From: Nocardioides sp. TRM66260-LWL
GTDB lineage: Bacteria; Actinomycetota; Actinomycetes; Propionibacteriales; Nocardioidaceae
Direction: 5' to 3'
DNA: 64,000 nt
Assembly (NCBI RefSeq): GCF_020075545.1
Contig: NZ_JAIQZK010000006.1
Location: 62,001-126,000 of the forward strand
Positions 34,620 to 42,091 of this stretch are shown here, one piece after another (the stretch's first letter is position 1; the number at the start of each line of letters is the position of its first letter). The position numbers and the translations under genes are program-made. The notes under the pieces are model-generated. The model was given only the letters and a program-made list of their open reading frames with translations. It did not search any database and was not told the DNA's origin.

Positions 34620-35158
34620 GCGGAGACCTCCTGGAGGGTGACGACGACCGGCAGGTCGTCGAGCACGGCGACGGCGGCGCGGGCGTTCGCCTCGGCGGCG
34701 GCGCGCACCGACGCGGGATCGGCGTGGTCGGGCAGCACGGTGACCGGGATGCTCACCCTGCGGCGCTTGACGGTGGCCCGGCCGACCTCGAGCACGCCGG
34801 GCGTGCGGTCGACGGCCGCGACGGCCAGGGCGGCCAGGGCCCGCGGGGAGACCCACACGAGCCCGTCGGAGCCGACGGCGCGGTGCGTGCGGCGGGCCGG
34901 ACGCAGCGCCGGCAGGAGCAGCAGCACCGCGATCGCCGCGGCGACGATGCCGGCGGCGAGCAGCACGCTCGCCGTCACCTGGCGGCCGTCGAGCCGGTCG
35001 GCGAGCGTCGGCAGCCAGGGGCTGCCGGACACCCAGCCGAGGCCGGCGGCGCCATCGCGGACGGCGAGCGCGGCGACGACCAGCAGGACGACGCTGACGA
35101 GCTGCACGGTGCCGGTCGCGGCCGGGCGGGCGCTCGGGGCGGGGAAGCGGGCGCTCAT
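34616..35158 (-). CDS. DUF6286-like membrane protein of the Asp23 cluster
   Basis: 180 aa with two helices (LVSVVLLVVAALAVRDGAAG and VLLAAGIVAAAIAVLLLLPAL) and a C-terminal domain (SPRALAALAVAAVDRTPGVLEVGRATVKRRR) whose helix-strand order recalls Asp23. Start and stop overlap neighbours by 4 nt (ATGA), so translation is coupled with the Asp23 gene before it and the AmaP-like gene after it. Probably a membrane component of the envelope-stress complex. Confidence 0.72.
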   Translation of the reverse strand: MSARFPAPSARPAATGTVQLVSVVLLVVAALAVRDGAAGLGWVSGSPWLPTLADRLDGRQVTASVLLAAGIVAAAIAVLLLLPALRPARRTHRAVGSDGLVWVSPRALAALAVAAVDRTPGVLEVGRATVKRRRVSIPVTVLPDHADPASVRAAAEANARAAVAVLDDLPVVVTLQEVSA

Positions 35159-35598
35159 CGCACGCGGCTCCTCTCGGTCTCGGCGAAGCGGGGGTGGACG
35201 GTGACGTCGACGACGGTCAGCGGGACGCCGCTCAGCCGAGCGGCCTCCACCAGGACCCGCTCGCGAACGTCGGCGGCGACGCGGGTGATCGGCGCGGGGT
35301 AGCGGCAGGCGACGTCGAGCCGGACCCGGGCGCCGTGGCCCTGGATCCGCACCTCGGCCGACGGGCTCCCGCTGCGGCTCAGCGGCCCCAGCGGCGCGCG
35401 CCCGAGCAGCCCGGCGTCCTCGACGAGGACCTCGGGCACCTCGGCGGCGACCCGCTCGGCGATCCGGGCGATCACGCGCGTGCGGACGTCGAGGTCGCCG
35501 CGGCGCTCGGGAGCCTCCAGCTCCTCGTCCGCGGGCGACCCGCCGGCGACGAGGCCGGACGCGGGGTCGCGCTCGAGGGCGACGGTGGGCTCACTCAC
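35155..35598 (-). CDS. Asp23/Gls24-family envelope stress protein (copy 2 of the cluster)
   Basis: 147 aa. Family features: TRVIARIAERVAAEVPEVLVED, VRLDVACRYPAPITRVAADVRERVLVEAARLSGVPLTVVDVTVHPRF, i.e. the helix, beta, alternating helix pattern ending in a V-x-V strand. An acidic N-terminus of about 35 residues precedes the domain. GTG start. It overlaps the DUF2273 gene by 8 nt and the DUF6286 gene by 4 nt. Confidence 0.8.
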   Translation of the reverse strand: MSEPTVALERDPASGLVAGGSPADEELEAPERRGDLDVRTRVIARIAERVAAEVPEVLVEDAGLLGRAPLGPLSRSGSPSAEVRIQGHGARVRLDVACRYPAPITRVAADVRERVLVEAARLSGVPLTVVDVTVHPRFAETERSRVR

Positions 35599-35767
35599 GA
35601 CGGCCCCGCAGCAGCGCGGAGAGGTCGAGGTCGCCGTCCAGGTGGCCGCCGATGGCGTAGCCGACGGCGCCGAGGACGAGCGCGAGCAGCAGGCCGGTGA
35701 AGCCGCCGGCGACGATCGCGATGGCGAGGAGGAGGCCGGCCAGCAGGCCGACGACGGGAGTGCTCAT
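35591..35767 (-). CDS. Small DUF2273-like integral membrane protein
   Basis: 58 aa, mostly one or two hydrophobic helices (VVGLLAGLLLAIAIVAGGFT, LLALVLGAVGYAIGGHLDGD) and a basic end (LLRGRRE). AGGAG lies 5 nt before the ATG. DUF2273 proteins typically accompany Asp23/AmaP genes in Firmicutes and actinobacteria, which matches the context. Overlaps the next Asp23 gene by 8 nt. Confidence 0.78.
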   Translation of the reverse strand: MSTPVVGLLAGLLLAIAIVAGGFTGLLLALVLGAVGYAIGGHLDGDLDLSALLRGRRE

Positions 35768-35862
35768 GGTGTCTCCTAGGGATGTGGAGGGTCGGATGGG
35801 AGCCGGCGCGAGCGCCGGGTGGTGCGGGGAGGGCGGGGCGTCGGAGGCGGGCTGGAGGTCGA

Positions 35863-36159
35863 CTAGAGATCGACGTAGCGACGACCGCCGGCCCGGCGCG
35901 GGAGCCGTCGCCGGACGCTGTGGGCGAGGGCGTCGAGGCCCTCGGCGAGGAGGTGCAGCGGACCGGACGGCCGGCCGCGGACGAGGGTGACGGCCGGGCT
36001 GGACGTCGGTCGTCGGCCCGGCTCGGCGGGACGGTGGCGGTCGGCGTCCAGCTGCGCGAGCAGCCGGACGAAGGCGTCCGGGTCGCCGCCGTGGTCGGGG
36101 TGGTGAGCCCGCAGCAGCGCCCGCTCCTCGGGGCTGCGGCGCTGCCGCGGCTCGCTCAT
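35863..36159 (-). CDS. Small protein with J-domain-like HPD motif, helix I missing
   Basis: 98 aa. Residues about 8-35 (SPEERALLRAHHPDHGGDPD, then AFVRLLAQLD) look like helix II, the HPD loop and helix III of a J-domain, but the usual first helix (DYYxILG) is absent because the protein starts at helix II. The rest is basic (SVRRRLPRRAGGRRYVDL). Its ATG overlaps the stop of the coiled-coil gene (ATGA), so it belongs to the Asp23 operon. A DnaK-recruiting role is speculative. Confidence 0.65.
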   Translation of the reverse strand: MSEPRQRRSPEERALLRAHHPDHGGDPDAFVRLLAQLDADRHRPAEPGRRPTSSPAVTLVRGRPSGPLHLLAEGLDALAHSVRRRLPRRAGGRRYVDL

Positions 36160-36755
36160 GCCGGGCTCTGCTCGGACGATTCGGACGATCCGGCCAGGGC
36201 GGGCTCGCGCGCGGGGCCCGCGACGTCCTCGACGACGACGTCGACGCGCGCCGCGGGGTCGAGGTCCGGCACGGCGCGGACGGCGTCGCGGATCGCGGAG
36301 CCGGTGGCGCCGAGCTCGGCGCCCCAGCCGAGGACGACGTGCACCTCGACCCGGGGCACGTCCTCGTCCCTGCCCACCCGGACGCCGGTGACCCGACGTC
36401 CGGGCAGGTGGGTGGCGATCTCGCCGAGCACCCCGCCGTGGAGGCGGTCGACGGCGTCCAGCGCCTCGACCGCGTCCGCGATGGCCACGACGAGCTCGGG
36501 ATCGCCGAGCGCGTCGCGCACCTCCTCGAGCACGCTGTCCGCGACGTCCTGGGCGAGGTCCTGGACCGCGCCCGCGGCGTCCTGCAGGGAGTCCTGGGCG
36601 TCGCGGGCGGCGCCCTGCGCGTTGCGGGCGGCGCCCTTGACGGCATCCTGGACCGACTCCTGGACGGCGGCCAGCCGCTCGGCCCCGGTCCGCGACGAGG
36701 ACGGGCCGGTGCTCTCCGGGGTGCCGGGGGTGCCGGGGGTGCTCGGGGTGCTCAT
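36156..36755 (-). CDS. Coiled-coil Asp23-cluster protein
   Basis: 199 aa. A Ser/Pro/Gly/Thr-rich N-terminus, then an Ala/Gln/Asp-rich amphipathic helix with an 11-residue-like periodicity (QESVQDAVKGAARNAQGAAR, DAQDSLQDAAGAVQDLAQDV), then an Asp23-like domain (LGDPELVVAIADAVEALDAVD, VPRVEVHVVLGWGAELGATG). The helix recalls LEA or apolipoprotein-like membrane-surface helices. It begins 4 bp after the Asp23 gene's stop and overlaps the J-like gene by 4 nt. Confidence 0.7.
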   Translation of the reverse strand: MSTPSTPGTPGTPESTGPSSSRTGAERLAAVQESVQDAVKGAARNAQGAARDAQDSLQDAAGAVQDLAQDVADSVLEEVRDALGDPELVVAIADAVEALDAVDRLHGGVLGEIATHLPGRRVTGVRVGRDEDVPRVEVHVVLGWGAELGATGSAIRDAVRAVPDLDPAARVDVVVEDVAGPAREPALAGSSESSEQSPA

Positions 36756-36759
36756 CGGG

Positions 36760-37200
36760 TCACTCGACCCGCGTGGTGGCGGGCTCGGCGTCCTCGTCGG
36801 TGTCGAGGGCGATGTCGTGGACGGTGATGTTGACCTCGGTGACCTCCAGGCCGGTCATCCGCTCGACCGAGGAGATGACGTTGCGGCGGATGCCGGCGGC
36901 CAGGTCGGCGATCGAGACGCCGTACTCGGCCACGATGTCGAGGTCGATGGCGGCCTGACGCTCGCCGACCTCGACCGCGACGCCCTGCGAGAGGTTCGTG
37001 CGGGAGCCCGGGATGCGCTCGCGCAGCGCGCCGACGGCGCGGGCGGCGCCGCCGCCGAGGTCGTGCACGCCGGTGATCTCGCGGGTGGCGATGCCGGCGA
37101 TCTTGGAGACGACGGTGTCGGCGATCGAGGTGCGGCCCTGGTCGGAGACGAGGGCGCCGGTGCCCGCCGAGGTGGTGGCGGGAGTGGTCTTCTCGGTCAT
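36760..37200 (-). CDS. Asp23/Gls24-family envelope stress protein (copy 1, first gene of the cluster)
   Basis: 146-aa canonical Asp23: TSIADTVVSKIAGIATREITGVHDLGG, GVAVEVGERQAAIDLDIVAEYGVSIADLAAGIRRNVISSVERMTGLEVTEVNITVHDI in pattern, with an acidic end (DTDEDAEPATTRVE). AGGAAGG sits 8 nt before ATG 37200. It leads the minus-strand cluster and is divergent from the ECF sigma gene at 37419. Asp23 proteins form membrane-proximal layers in alkaline or envelope stress. Confidence 0.88.
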   Translation of the reverse strand: MTEKTTPATTSAGTGALVSDQGRTSIADTVVSKIAGIATREITGVHDLGGGAARAVGALRERIPGSRTNLSQGVAVEVGERQAAIDLDIVAEYGVSIADLAAGIRRNVISSVERMTGLEVTEVNITVHDIALDTDEDAEPATTRVE

Positions 37201-37227
37201 GGGTGATGCCTTCCTGTTGCGTCGGTG

Positions 37228-37274
37228 GACGAACGGTTGATCGTGGGTGGGTCGCCCCACCCGCCCCGTTCGTC
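37228..37274. promoter_or_regulatory. Nested inverted repeats in the Asp23/sigma divergent region
   Basis: Outer 9-bp arms GACGAACGG (37228-37236) and CCGTTCGTC (37266-37274) enclose a hairpin GGGTGGG-TCGC-CCCACCC (37245-37262). It sits just upstream of the Asp23 leader and 145 bp before the sigma start. A good operator or sigma-target candidate. Confidence 0.5.
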
Positions 37275-37418
37275 ACGTCCGGCCGATGGTGACGCCGGTC
37301 ACCCCGGTCGTCCGGGAGCGGCCCGAGCCGCTCCTGCGGGACGTCTTCCCGCTGGCCCGGGGAGCAGGCCCCACCTTCGGGTGGTCGGGCCCGGGACGGC
37401 ACGGGGAAGGAGGGCTCC

Positions 37419-37997
37419 GTGCAGGAGATCGAGGAGTCGCCGGGCGACCTGACCGAGGCGTCCGACGACGCGCTCGTGCGGGCCGCACGCCTGGGCGACC
37501 AGGACGCCTTCGCGGTCATCGTCGACCGCTACGGCCCCGGCATGTACCAGTACGCGATGCGCCTGGTCGCCGGGCACGACGCCGACGCCGCCGAGGTCGT
37601 CCAGGAGGCCTTCATCTCGGCGTGGCGCAGCATCGGCACCTTCGCCGGACGCTCCCAGCTGCGCACCTGGCTGTTCAGCCTGGTGCACCGGCGGGCCGTC
37701 GACCTGCTGCGCAAGCGACGCCCGACGCCGATCGACGACGAGCAGCTGGCACTGGAGAGCCCCGTCGCCGACGACGACCCGCTGCGCTCCACGATCGACG
37801 CCGAGCTGGTCGCGGCGCTGCAGGAGGCGCTGGCGACCCTCCCCCCGACGCAGCGGGCGGTCTGGCTGCTGCGCGAGACTGAGGACATGTCCTACGAGGA
37901 GATCGCCGAGGCCCTCTCGATCCCGGTCGGGAGCGTGCGCGGACATCTCCACCGAGGACGACGCACCCTGGCGGAGAGGATGGCCCGATGGCGCTGA
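37419..37997 (+). CDS. ECF-type sigma factor divergent from the Asp23 cluster
   Basis: 192-aa sigma-70 factor. Region 2: DQDAFAVIVDRYGPGMYQYAMRL..DAAEVVQEAFISAWRSIGTF..RSQLRTWLFSLVHRRAVDLLRKRR. Region 4: LPPTQRAVWLLRETEDMSYEEIAEALSIPVGSVRGHLHRGRRTL. GTG start with AAGGAGGG 5 nt upstream. It overlaps the next gene by 10 nt. Position suggests it drives the Asp23 cluster. No separate anti-sigma gene, so its partner at 37988 is a candidate regulator. Confidence 0.9.
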   Translation: MQEIEESPGDLTEASDDALVRAARLGDQDAFAVIVDRYGPGMYQYAMRLVAGHDADAAEVVQEAFISAWRSIGTFAGRSQLRTWLFSLVHRRAVDLLRKRRPTPIDDEQLALESPVADDDPLRSTIDAELVAALQEALATLPPTQRAVWLLRETEDMSYEEIAEALSIPVGSVRGHLHRGRRTLAERMARWR

Positions 37998-38554
37998 CGC
38001 CCGACGACCCGAACACGACGCCGAGCACGACGCCGGGCACGACGCCGTCCGCGCCCCCTTCCGGCGCCGCCGACGCACGGCCCGGCGACCCGCTGGAGCA
38101 GGCCACCGCCCTCGTCCGGGCGGAGTCGGCCGAGCCGCCGCAACAGTGGGGCGAGGTGCGCGATCGCATCCGCGACCGCGTGCGCCTGCTGGTGCTGCCC
38201 GCCGAGCCGGTGCGGCTGAGCCGTCTCGACGGCGCCGCGGTCGACGACCGGGACTCCACCATGACGGTGTCGAGCCGCGTGCTGCGTGCCGCCGTCCGCC
38301 AGCGGCTCAGCGGCTCGACCACCCACGTGCCCGACGCGATCGACCTCGAGATCGAGGACGAGCTGCTCACGGGGCTGCGCCTCGAGCTCGTGGTGGCCTT
38401 CGGCGCCGACCTGGCCGCCGTCGTCGGCCGGGTCCGCGACGACGTCGCCGAGGCCCTGGCGGCGCTGCTCGGGCCGGACCTCGGATTCGGCACGCCGCTG
38501 CGGATCGACGTCGAGATCGTCGACGTCGTGCCCGGGGACCCGCGCCTGGTCTGA
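37988..38554 (+). CDS. Asp23-like protein coupled to the sigma factor
   Basis: 188 aa. A Thr/Pro-rich N-terminus (NTTPSTTPGTTPSAPP), then a domain (WGEVRDRIRDRVRLLVLPAE; HVPDAIDLEIEDELLTGLRL; LELVVAFGADLAAVVGRVRDDVAEALAALLG; LRIDVEIVDVVPGD) with the strand-helix-strand order of Asp23/Gls24 C-termini. It overlaps the sigma gene by 10 nt, so is co-translated with it. It could act as an anti-sigma-like sensor or simply as another envelope-stress component; neither is shown. Confidence 0.7.
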   Translation: MALTPDDPNTTPSTTPGTTPSAPPSGAADARPGDPLEQATALVRAESAEPPQQWGEVRDRIRDRVRLLVLPAEPVRLSRLDGAAVDDRDSTMTVSSRVLRAAVRQRLSGSTTHVPDAIDLEIEDELLTGLRLELVVAFGADLAAVVGRVRDDVAEALAALLGPDLGFGTPLRIDVEIVDVVPGDPRLV

Positions 38555-38602
38555 TCGCCCGGCGCCCTTGCCCGCCGGTCCCGTCTCGGGTGGGGTGGGC
38601 CC

Positions 38603-39625
38603 ATGCGACTCCTCGTCCTCGGCGGCTCGACGTTCCTCTCCGAGGCCGTGGCGGCCCGGGCCGTCGACCGTGGCCACGACGTCGTCTGCGCGAACCGCTC
38701 GGGACGCGTGCCGGCGGGCGCGCGCCACGTGGCGTGGGACCGCGCGGTCGAGGCCGTGCCCGACTGGCCGTTCGACGGCCCGGTCGACGCCGTCGTCGAC
38801 ACCACCACCCACCCCAGCCGGGCGCGGGCCGTGGTCGAGGCGCCGTCCCTGCGGGCCGCGCACGGCGTCCAGGTCTCGACGATCAGCGTGTACGCCGACG
38901 CCGCGGACGGCTCGCTGCTGCCGGCCTGCGACGACGAGGGACCCGCGACCGACCTCGGGACGCTGCTGGCCGCCGACCCGCTCGCGTACGGCGGCCTCAA
39001 GGTCGCCTGCGAGCGGGCGCAGGAGCGCCGGGAGCGGAGCGTGGTGGTGCGGCCCGGCCTGATCGGCGGACCCGGCGATCCGTCGGGCCGGCTCACGTAC
39101 TGGGTCGAGCGGCTGGCGCGGGTGGTCGAGCAGCCGCACGAGCCGGTCGTCGTGCCCGACCCCGCCGCTGGGGTGCAGGTCGTCGACGTCGGCGATCTCG
39201 CGGCGTTCGTCGTCGCGGCGCTCGAGCGCGGGACGACGGGCGTGCTCGACGTCGTCGGCCCGCGGACGCCGCTGGGCGATCTGCTCGCCGGCGTGGCGCG
39301 CGGGGTGGGCGTCGATCCCGAGCGCGTGCCGTGGCACCCGGCCTCCGACACGGCGCTGGCGGCCGCAGACGTCGTCCCGTGGATGGGGCCGCGGTCGCTG
39401 CCGCTGTGGATCCCCCGACCGGACGGCGACGCGCTGATGACGCACGACCCCGCTCCCGCCGTGGCAGCGGGGCTGGACCTGCGTCCGATCGCCGACACCG
39501 CGGCCGCCACGCTCGCGTGGCTGCGCGCGGAGCGGGCCGCGGGGCGCCCGGTGGCCACCACCGGTCTCACCGCCGCGGAGGAGGCGGCGCTGGTCGCGTC
39601 CGGGCTCCCTACGCTCGGCGCATGA
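38603..39625 (+). CDS. NAD-dependent epimerase/dehydratase-family protein
   Basis: 340-aa extended-SDR protein. N-terminal Rossmann motif LVLGGSTFLSEAVA in place of GxxGxxG, YGGLKVACERA (Tyr-x3-Lys), RPGLIGGPGDPSGRLTYWVERLARV and a C-terminal substrate lobe. It resembles mycobacterial 'reductase' proteins with an isoflavone-reductase-like core. Its stop overlaps the carboxyltransferase start (ATGA), so the two are translationally coupled. Substrate unknown. Confidence 0.82.
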   Translation: MRLLVLGGSTFLSEAVAARAVDRGHDVVCANRSGRVPAGARHVAWDRAVEAVPDWPFDGPVDAVVDTTTHPSRARAVVEAPSLRAAHGVQVSTISVYADAADGSLLPACDDEGPATDLGTLLAADPLAYGGLKVACERAQERRERSVVVRPGLIGGPGDPSGRLTYWVERLARVVEQPHEPVVVPDPAAGVQVVDVGDLAAFVVAALERGTTGVLDVVGPRTPLGDLLAGVARGVGVDPERVPWHPASDTALAAADVVPWMGPRSLPLWIPRPDGDALMTHDPAPAVAAGLDLRPIADTAAATLAWLRAERAAGRPVATTGLTAAEEAALVASGLPTLGA

Positions 39626-41154
39626 CCCCTCCCGCGGACCGTCCCCGGCGCCTGGGCGCCCACGACCTGGTCGAGCTCGTGCTGGACGCCGGCTCCTGGA
39701 CCCCGTGGGACGCCCCGCCCCGCTACGGCCCGATCGGCGCGGCGTACGCCGCCGACCTCGCCGCCGCCCGCGAGAGGAGCGGCGTCGACGAGGCGGTCGT
39801 CACCGGCGAGGGCCGGCTGCGGGGACGGCGGGTCGCCGCGCTCGTCGGCGAGTTCGCCTTCCTCGCCGGCTCGATCGGACGCGCCACCGCCGACCGCCTC
39901 GTCGCCGCCATCGAACGGGCCACCGCCGAGGGGCTGCCGCTGGTGGCGGCGCCGGTCAGCGGGGGCACCCGCATGCAGGAGGGCTCGCCCGCCTTCGTGC
40001 AGATGGTGCGGATCTCCCAGGCCGTGGCGGCGCACAAGGCCGCCGGGCTGCCCTACCTCGTCTACCTGCGGAACCCGACGACCGGCGGGGTGATGGCCAG
40101 CTGGGGCTCGCTGGGCCACGTGACGGTCGCCGAGCCGGGCGCGCTCGTGGGCTTCCTCGGCCCGCGGGTCTACGCGGCGCTGTACGGCGAGGAGTTCCCG
40201 GAGGACGTCCAGACCTCGGAGAACCTCTACGCGCGCGGCATCATCGACGCCGTCGTCGCCCCCGGGGAGATCGGCGAGATCCTGCACCGGGCGCTGCAGG
40301 TCATGCTCCCCGACCACGACGCCGTGCGGGCCGTCGCCGGGGCCGCCCCGGACGCCCCCGAGCCGCGGCGCGAGGTCGACGCGTGGGAGTCGGTGACCCG
40401 CTCCCGCGACCCCGAGCGTCCCGGCGTCCGACGGCTGCTGCGGCACGCCGCCACCGACGTCGTGCCGCTCAACGGCACCGGGCAGGGCGAGACCGAGCCG
40501 GGCCTGCTGATCGCCCTCGTGCGCTTCGGCGACGTCCCGTGCGTGCTGCTCGGCCAGGACCGCCGGGGCCAGGGCGACCAGCACCCCCTCGGCCCGGGAG
40601 CCCTGCGCGAGGCGCGTCGCGGCATGCGGCTCGCCTCCGAGCTGGGGCTGCCCCTGCTCACCGTCATCGACACCCGCGGCGCGGCGCTCTCGGTGAACGC
40701 CGAGAACGGCGGCCTGGCCGGCGAGATCGCCCGCTGCCTCTCCGACCTCGTCACCCTCGAGGCGCCGACCCTGAGCCTGATGCTGGGCGAGGGCAACGGC
40801 GGCGGCGCGCTCGCGCTCCTGCCGGCCGACCGCGTCGTCGCCGCCGAGCACGCCTGGCTCTCGCCGCTGCCGCCCGAGGGCGCGTCGGCGATCGTCCACC
40901 GCGACACCGACCACGCCCCGGAGCTCGCCCGCGCCCAGCGGGTGCGGGCGCAGGACCTGCGCGCGCTCGGCATCGTCGACCGGATCGTCGCCGAGGAGCC
41001 GGACGCCGCCCGCGAGCCCGAGGCGTTCTGCCGCCGGGTCGGCGCGGTGCTCGCCCACGAGCTCGCCGGGCTGCTCGTGGCCGGGCCGGGCTCCCCCGCC
41101 GACCGTGCCCGCCGGTACGCGGCACCGCTCGACGGGCCCGCCACCCAGGACTAG
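39622..41154 (+). CDS. Acyl-CoA carboxylase carboxyltransferase, alpha/beta-fused (AccD3-like)
   Basis: 510 aa. The N-terminal half is AccD-like (GVDEAVVTGEGRLRGRRVA, APVSGGTRMQEGSPAFVQM, LPYLVYLRNPTTGGVMASWG) without a zinc finger. The C-terminal half is AccA-like (LGPGALREARRGMRLASELG, LTVIDTRGA, LGEGNGGGALALLPADRVVAAEHAWLSPLPPEGA, TAKDL-equivalent RAQDLRALGIVD). This matches the AccD3 type (Rv0904c). No biotin-carboxylase gene is adjacent. Coupled to the epimerase gene upstream by a 4-nt overlap. The acyl-CoA substrate is unknown. Confidence 0.88.
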   Translation: MTPPADRPRRLGAHDLVELVLDAGSWTPWDAPPRYGPIGAAYAADLAAARERSGVDEAVVTGEGRLRGRRVAALVGEFAFLAGSIGRATADRLVAAIERATAEGLPLVAAPVSGGTRMQEGSPAFVQMVRISQAVAAHKAAGLPYLVYLRNPTTGGVMASWGSLGHVTVAEPGALVGFLGPRVYAALYGEEFPEDVQTSENLYARGIIDAVVAPGEIGEILHRALQVMLPDHDAVRAVAGAAPDAPEPRREVDAWESVTRSRDPERPGVRRLLRHAATDVVPLNGTGQGETEPGLLIALVRFGDVPCVLLGQDRRGQGDQHPLGPGALREARRGMRLASELGLPLLTVIDTRGAALSVNAENGGLAGEIARCLSDLVTLEAPTLSLMLGEGNGGGALALLPADRVVAAEHAWLSPLPPEGASAIVHRDTDHAPELARAQRVRAQDLRALGIVDRIVAEEPDAAREPEAFCRRVGAVLAHELAGLLVAGPGSPADRARRYAAPLDGPATQD

Positions 41155-41167
41155 AACACGTTACAGT
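41152..41167 (+). promoter_or_regulatory. KstR-like operator overlapping a leaderless -10 of the SDR gene
   Basis: TAGAACACGTTACA (41152-41165) matches the mycobacterial KstR consensus TNNAACNNGTTNNA at every fixed position. TACAGT (41162-41167), a TANNNT -10, overlaps its right end and lies 7 nt before ATG 41175. A repressor here would block transcription of the SDR gene. The box begins with the stop codon of the carboxyltransferase gene. Confidence 0.5.
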
Positions 41168-41174
41168 TCCGCGG

Positions 41175-41978
41175 ATGGAGCCCCGCACCTACCTCGTCAC
41201 CGGCGCCGCCTCCGGCATCGGCGCCGCCCTCTCCGCCCGCCTGCGCGGCGACGGCCATCGCGTCGTCACCGTCGACCTGCGGGACGCCGACGTGCTCGCG
41301 GACCTGTCGACGCCCGCCGGACGCGACGCCGCGCTGGCCGGCGTGCGCGCGCTGGTCGATCCCGGCACCGGACTCCACGGCGTCGTGCCCTGCGCCGGCA
41401 TCGCCGGGCTCACCGGCGTCGACGCCCGCCTCGTCGTCTCGGTCAACTTCTTCGCCGCGGTCGCCCTCGTCGAGGGGCTCCACGACCTGCTGGCCGTCCC
41501 GGGCGACGCCGCCGTCGTGCTGCTGGCCTCGAACTCCGTCACCTGCCAGCCCGGCTGGCATCTCGCCGCCGCCGAGGCCTGCCTGGCCGGCGACGAGGAC
41601 GCCGCCCGCGCCGTCGTCGCGGACGTCGAGGCCGTGCAGGTCTACCCCGCCTCGAAGGCGGCGCTGGCCTGGTGGGCGCGCCGCGAGGGCGTCACGCCGC
41701 GCTGGGCCGGCGCTGGCATCCGGCTCAACGCCGTGGCCCCCGGCAAGATCGCCACGCCCATGACCGACGCCCTCGCGGCCGACCCGGTGCTCGGCCCGCT
41801 CGGCGCCGCCTACCCGTCCGCGATCGGCCGCGACGGGCACGCCGACGAGGTCGCGGCCGCCATCGCGTTCCTGCTCTCCCCCGCCGCCTCGCTGGTCGTC
41901 GGCTCGGTGCTCACCGTCGACGGCGGCACCGACGCGATGCTGCACCCGCGCTCGCCGGCCGGGTGGGACCCGCGCTGA
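41175..41978 (+). CDS. Short-chain dehydrogenase, 3-alpha-hydroxysteroid dehydrogenase-like
   Basis: 267-aa NAD(P)-dependent oxidoreductase. TGAASGIGAA (cofactor), VTVDLRDADVLADLSTPAGR, VVSVNFFAAV, SNSVTCQPGW (catalytic Ser), QVYPASKAALAWWARR (Tyr/Lys), RLNAVAPGKIATPM and DGGTDAMLHP. From memory these blocks follow the Comamonas 3-alpha-hydroxysteroid dehydrogenase/carbonyl reductase closely, including the insert before the YxxxK motif. With the KstR-like box upstream, a role in steroid catabolism is likely. Other aldehyde or ketone substrates are possible. Confidence 0.85.
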   Translation: MEPRTYLVTGAASGIGAALSARLRGDGHRVVTVDLRDADVLADLSTPAGRDAALAGVRALVDPGTGLHGVVPCAGIAGLTGVDARLVVSVNFFAAVALVEGLHDLLAVPGDAAVVLLASNSVTCQPGWHLAAAEACLAGDEDAARAVVADVEAVQVYPASKAALAWWARREGVTPRWAGAGIRLNAVAPGKIATPMTDALAADPVLGPLGAAYPSAIGRDGHADEVAAAIAFLLSPAASLVVGSVLTVDGGTDAMLHPRSPAGWDPR

Positions 41979-41990
41979 GCCGCGGGCCGG

Positions 41991-42085
41991 CCAGTTTCAT
42001 CGGTCAGCCGATGAAGCTGACACCTGCACGCTGAAGCTTCATCGTCCCAGCGCCAGTTTCATCGGTCAGCCGATGAAACTGGCGC
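41991..42085. repeat. Repeated palindromes between convergent SDR and bkdC genes
   Basis: Two copies of CCAGTTTCATCGG-TCAG-CCGATGAA, the second (42050-42085) a perfect 16-bp stem with loop TCAG, the first (41991-42020) degenerate. Between them is TGAAGCTTCA, also palindromic. Probably a bidirectional terminator. The duplication suggests a repeat family. Confidence 0.7.
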
Positions 42086-42091
42086 CGCCGC

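Noticed and set aside
38146..39621. Upstream extension of the carboxyltransferase frame
   Set aside because: Arg-rich shadow of the Asp23-like and epimerase genes; the true start is the ATG overlapping the epimerase stop.
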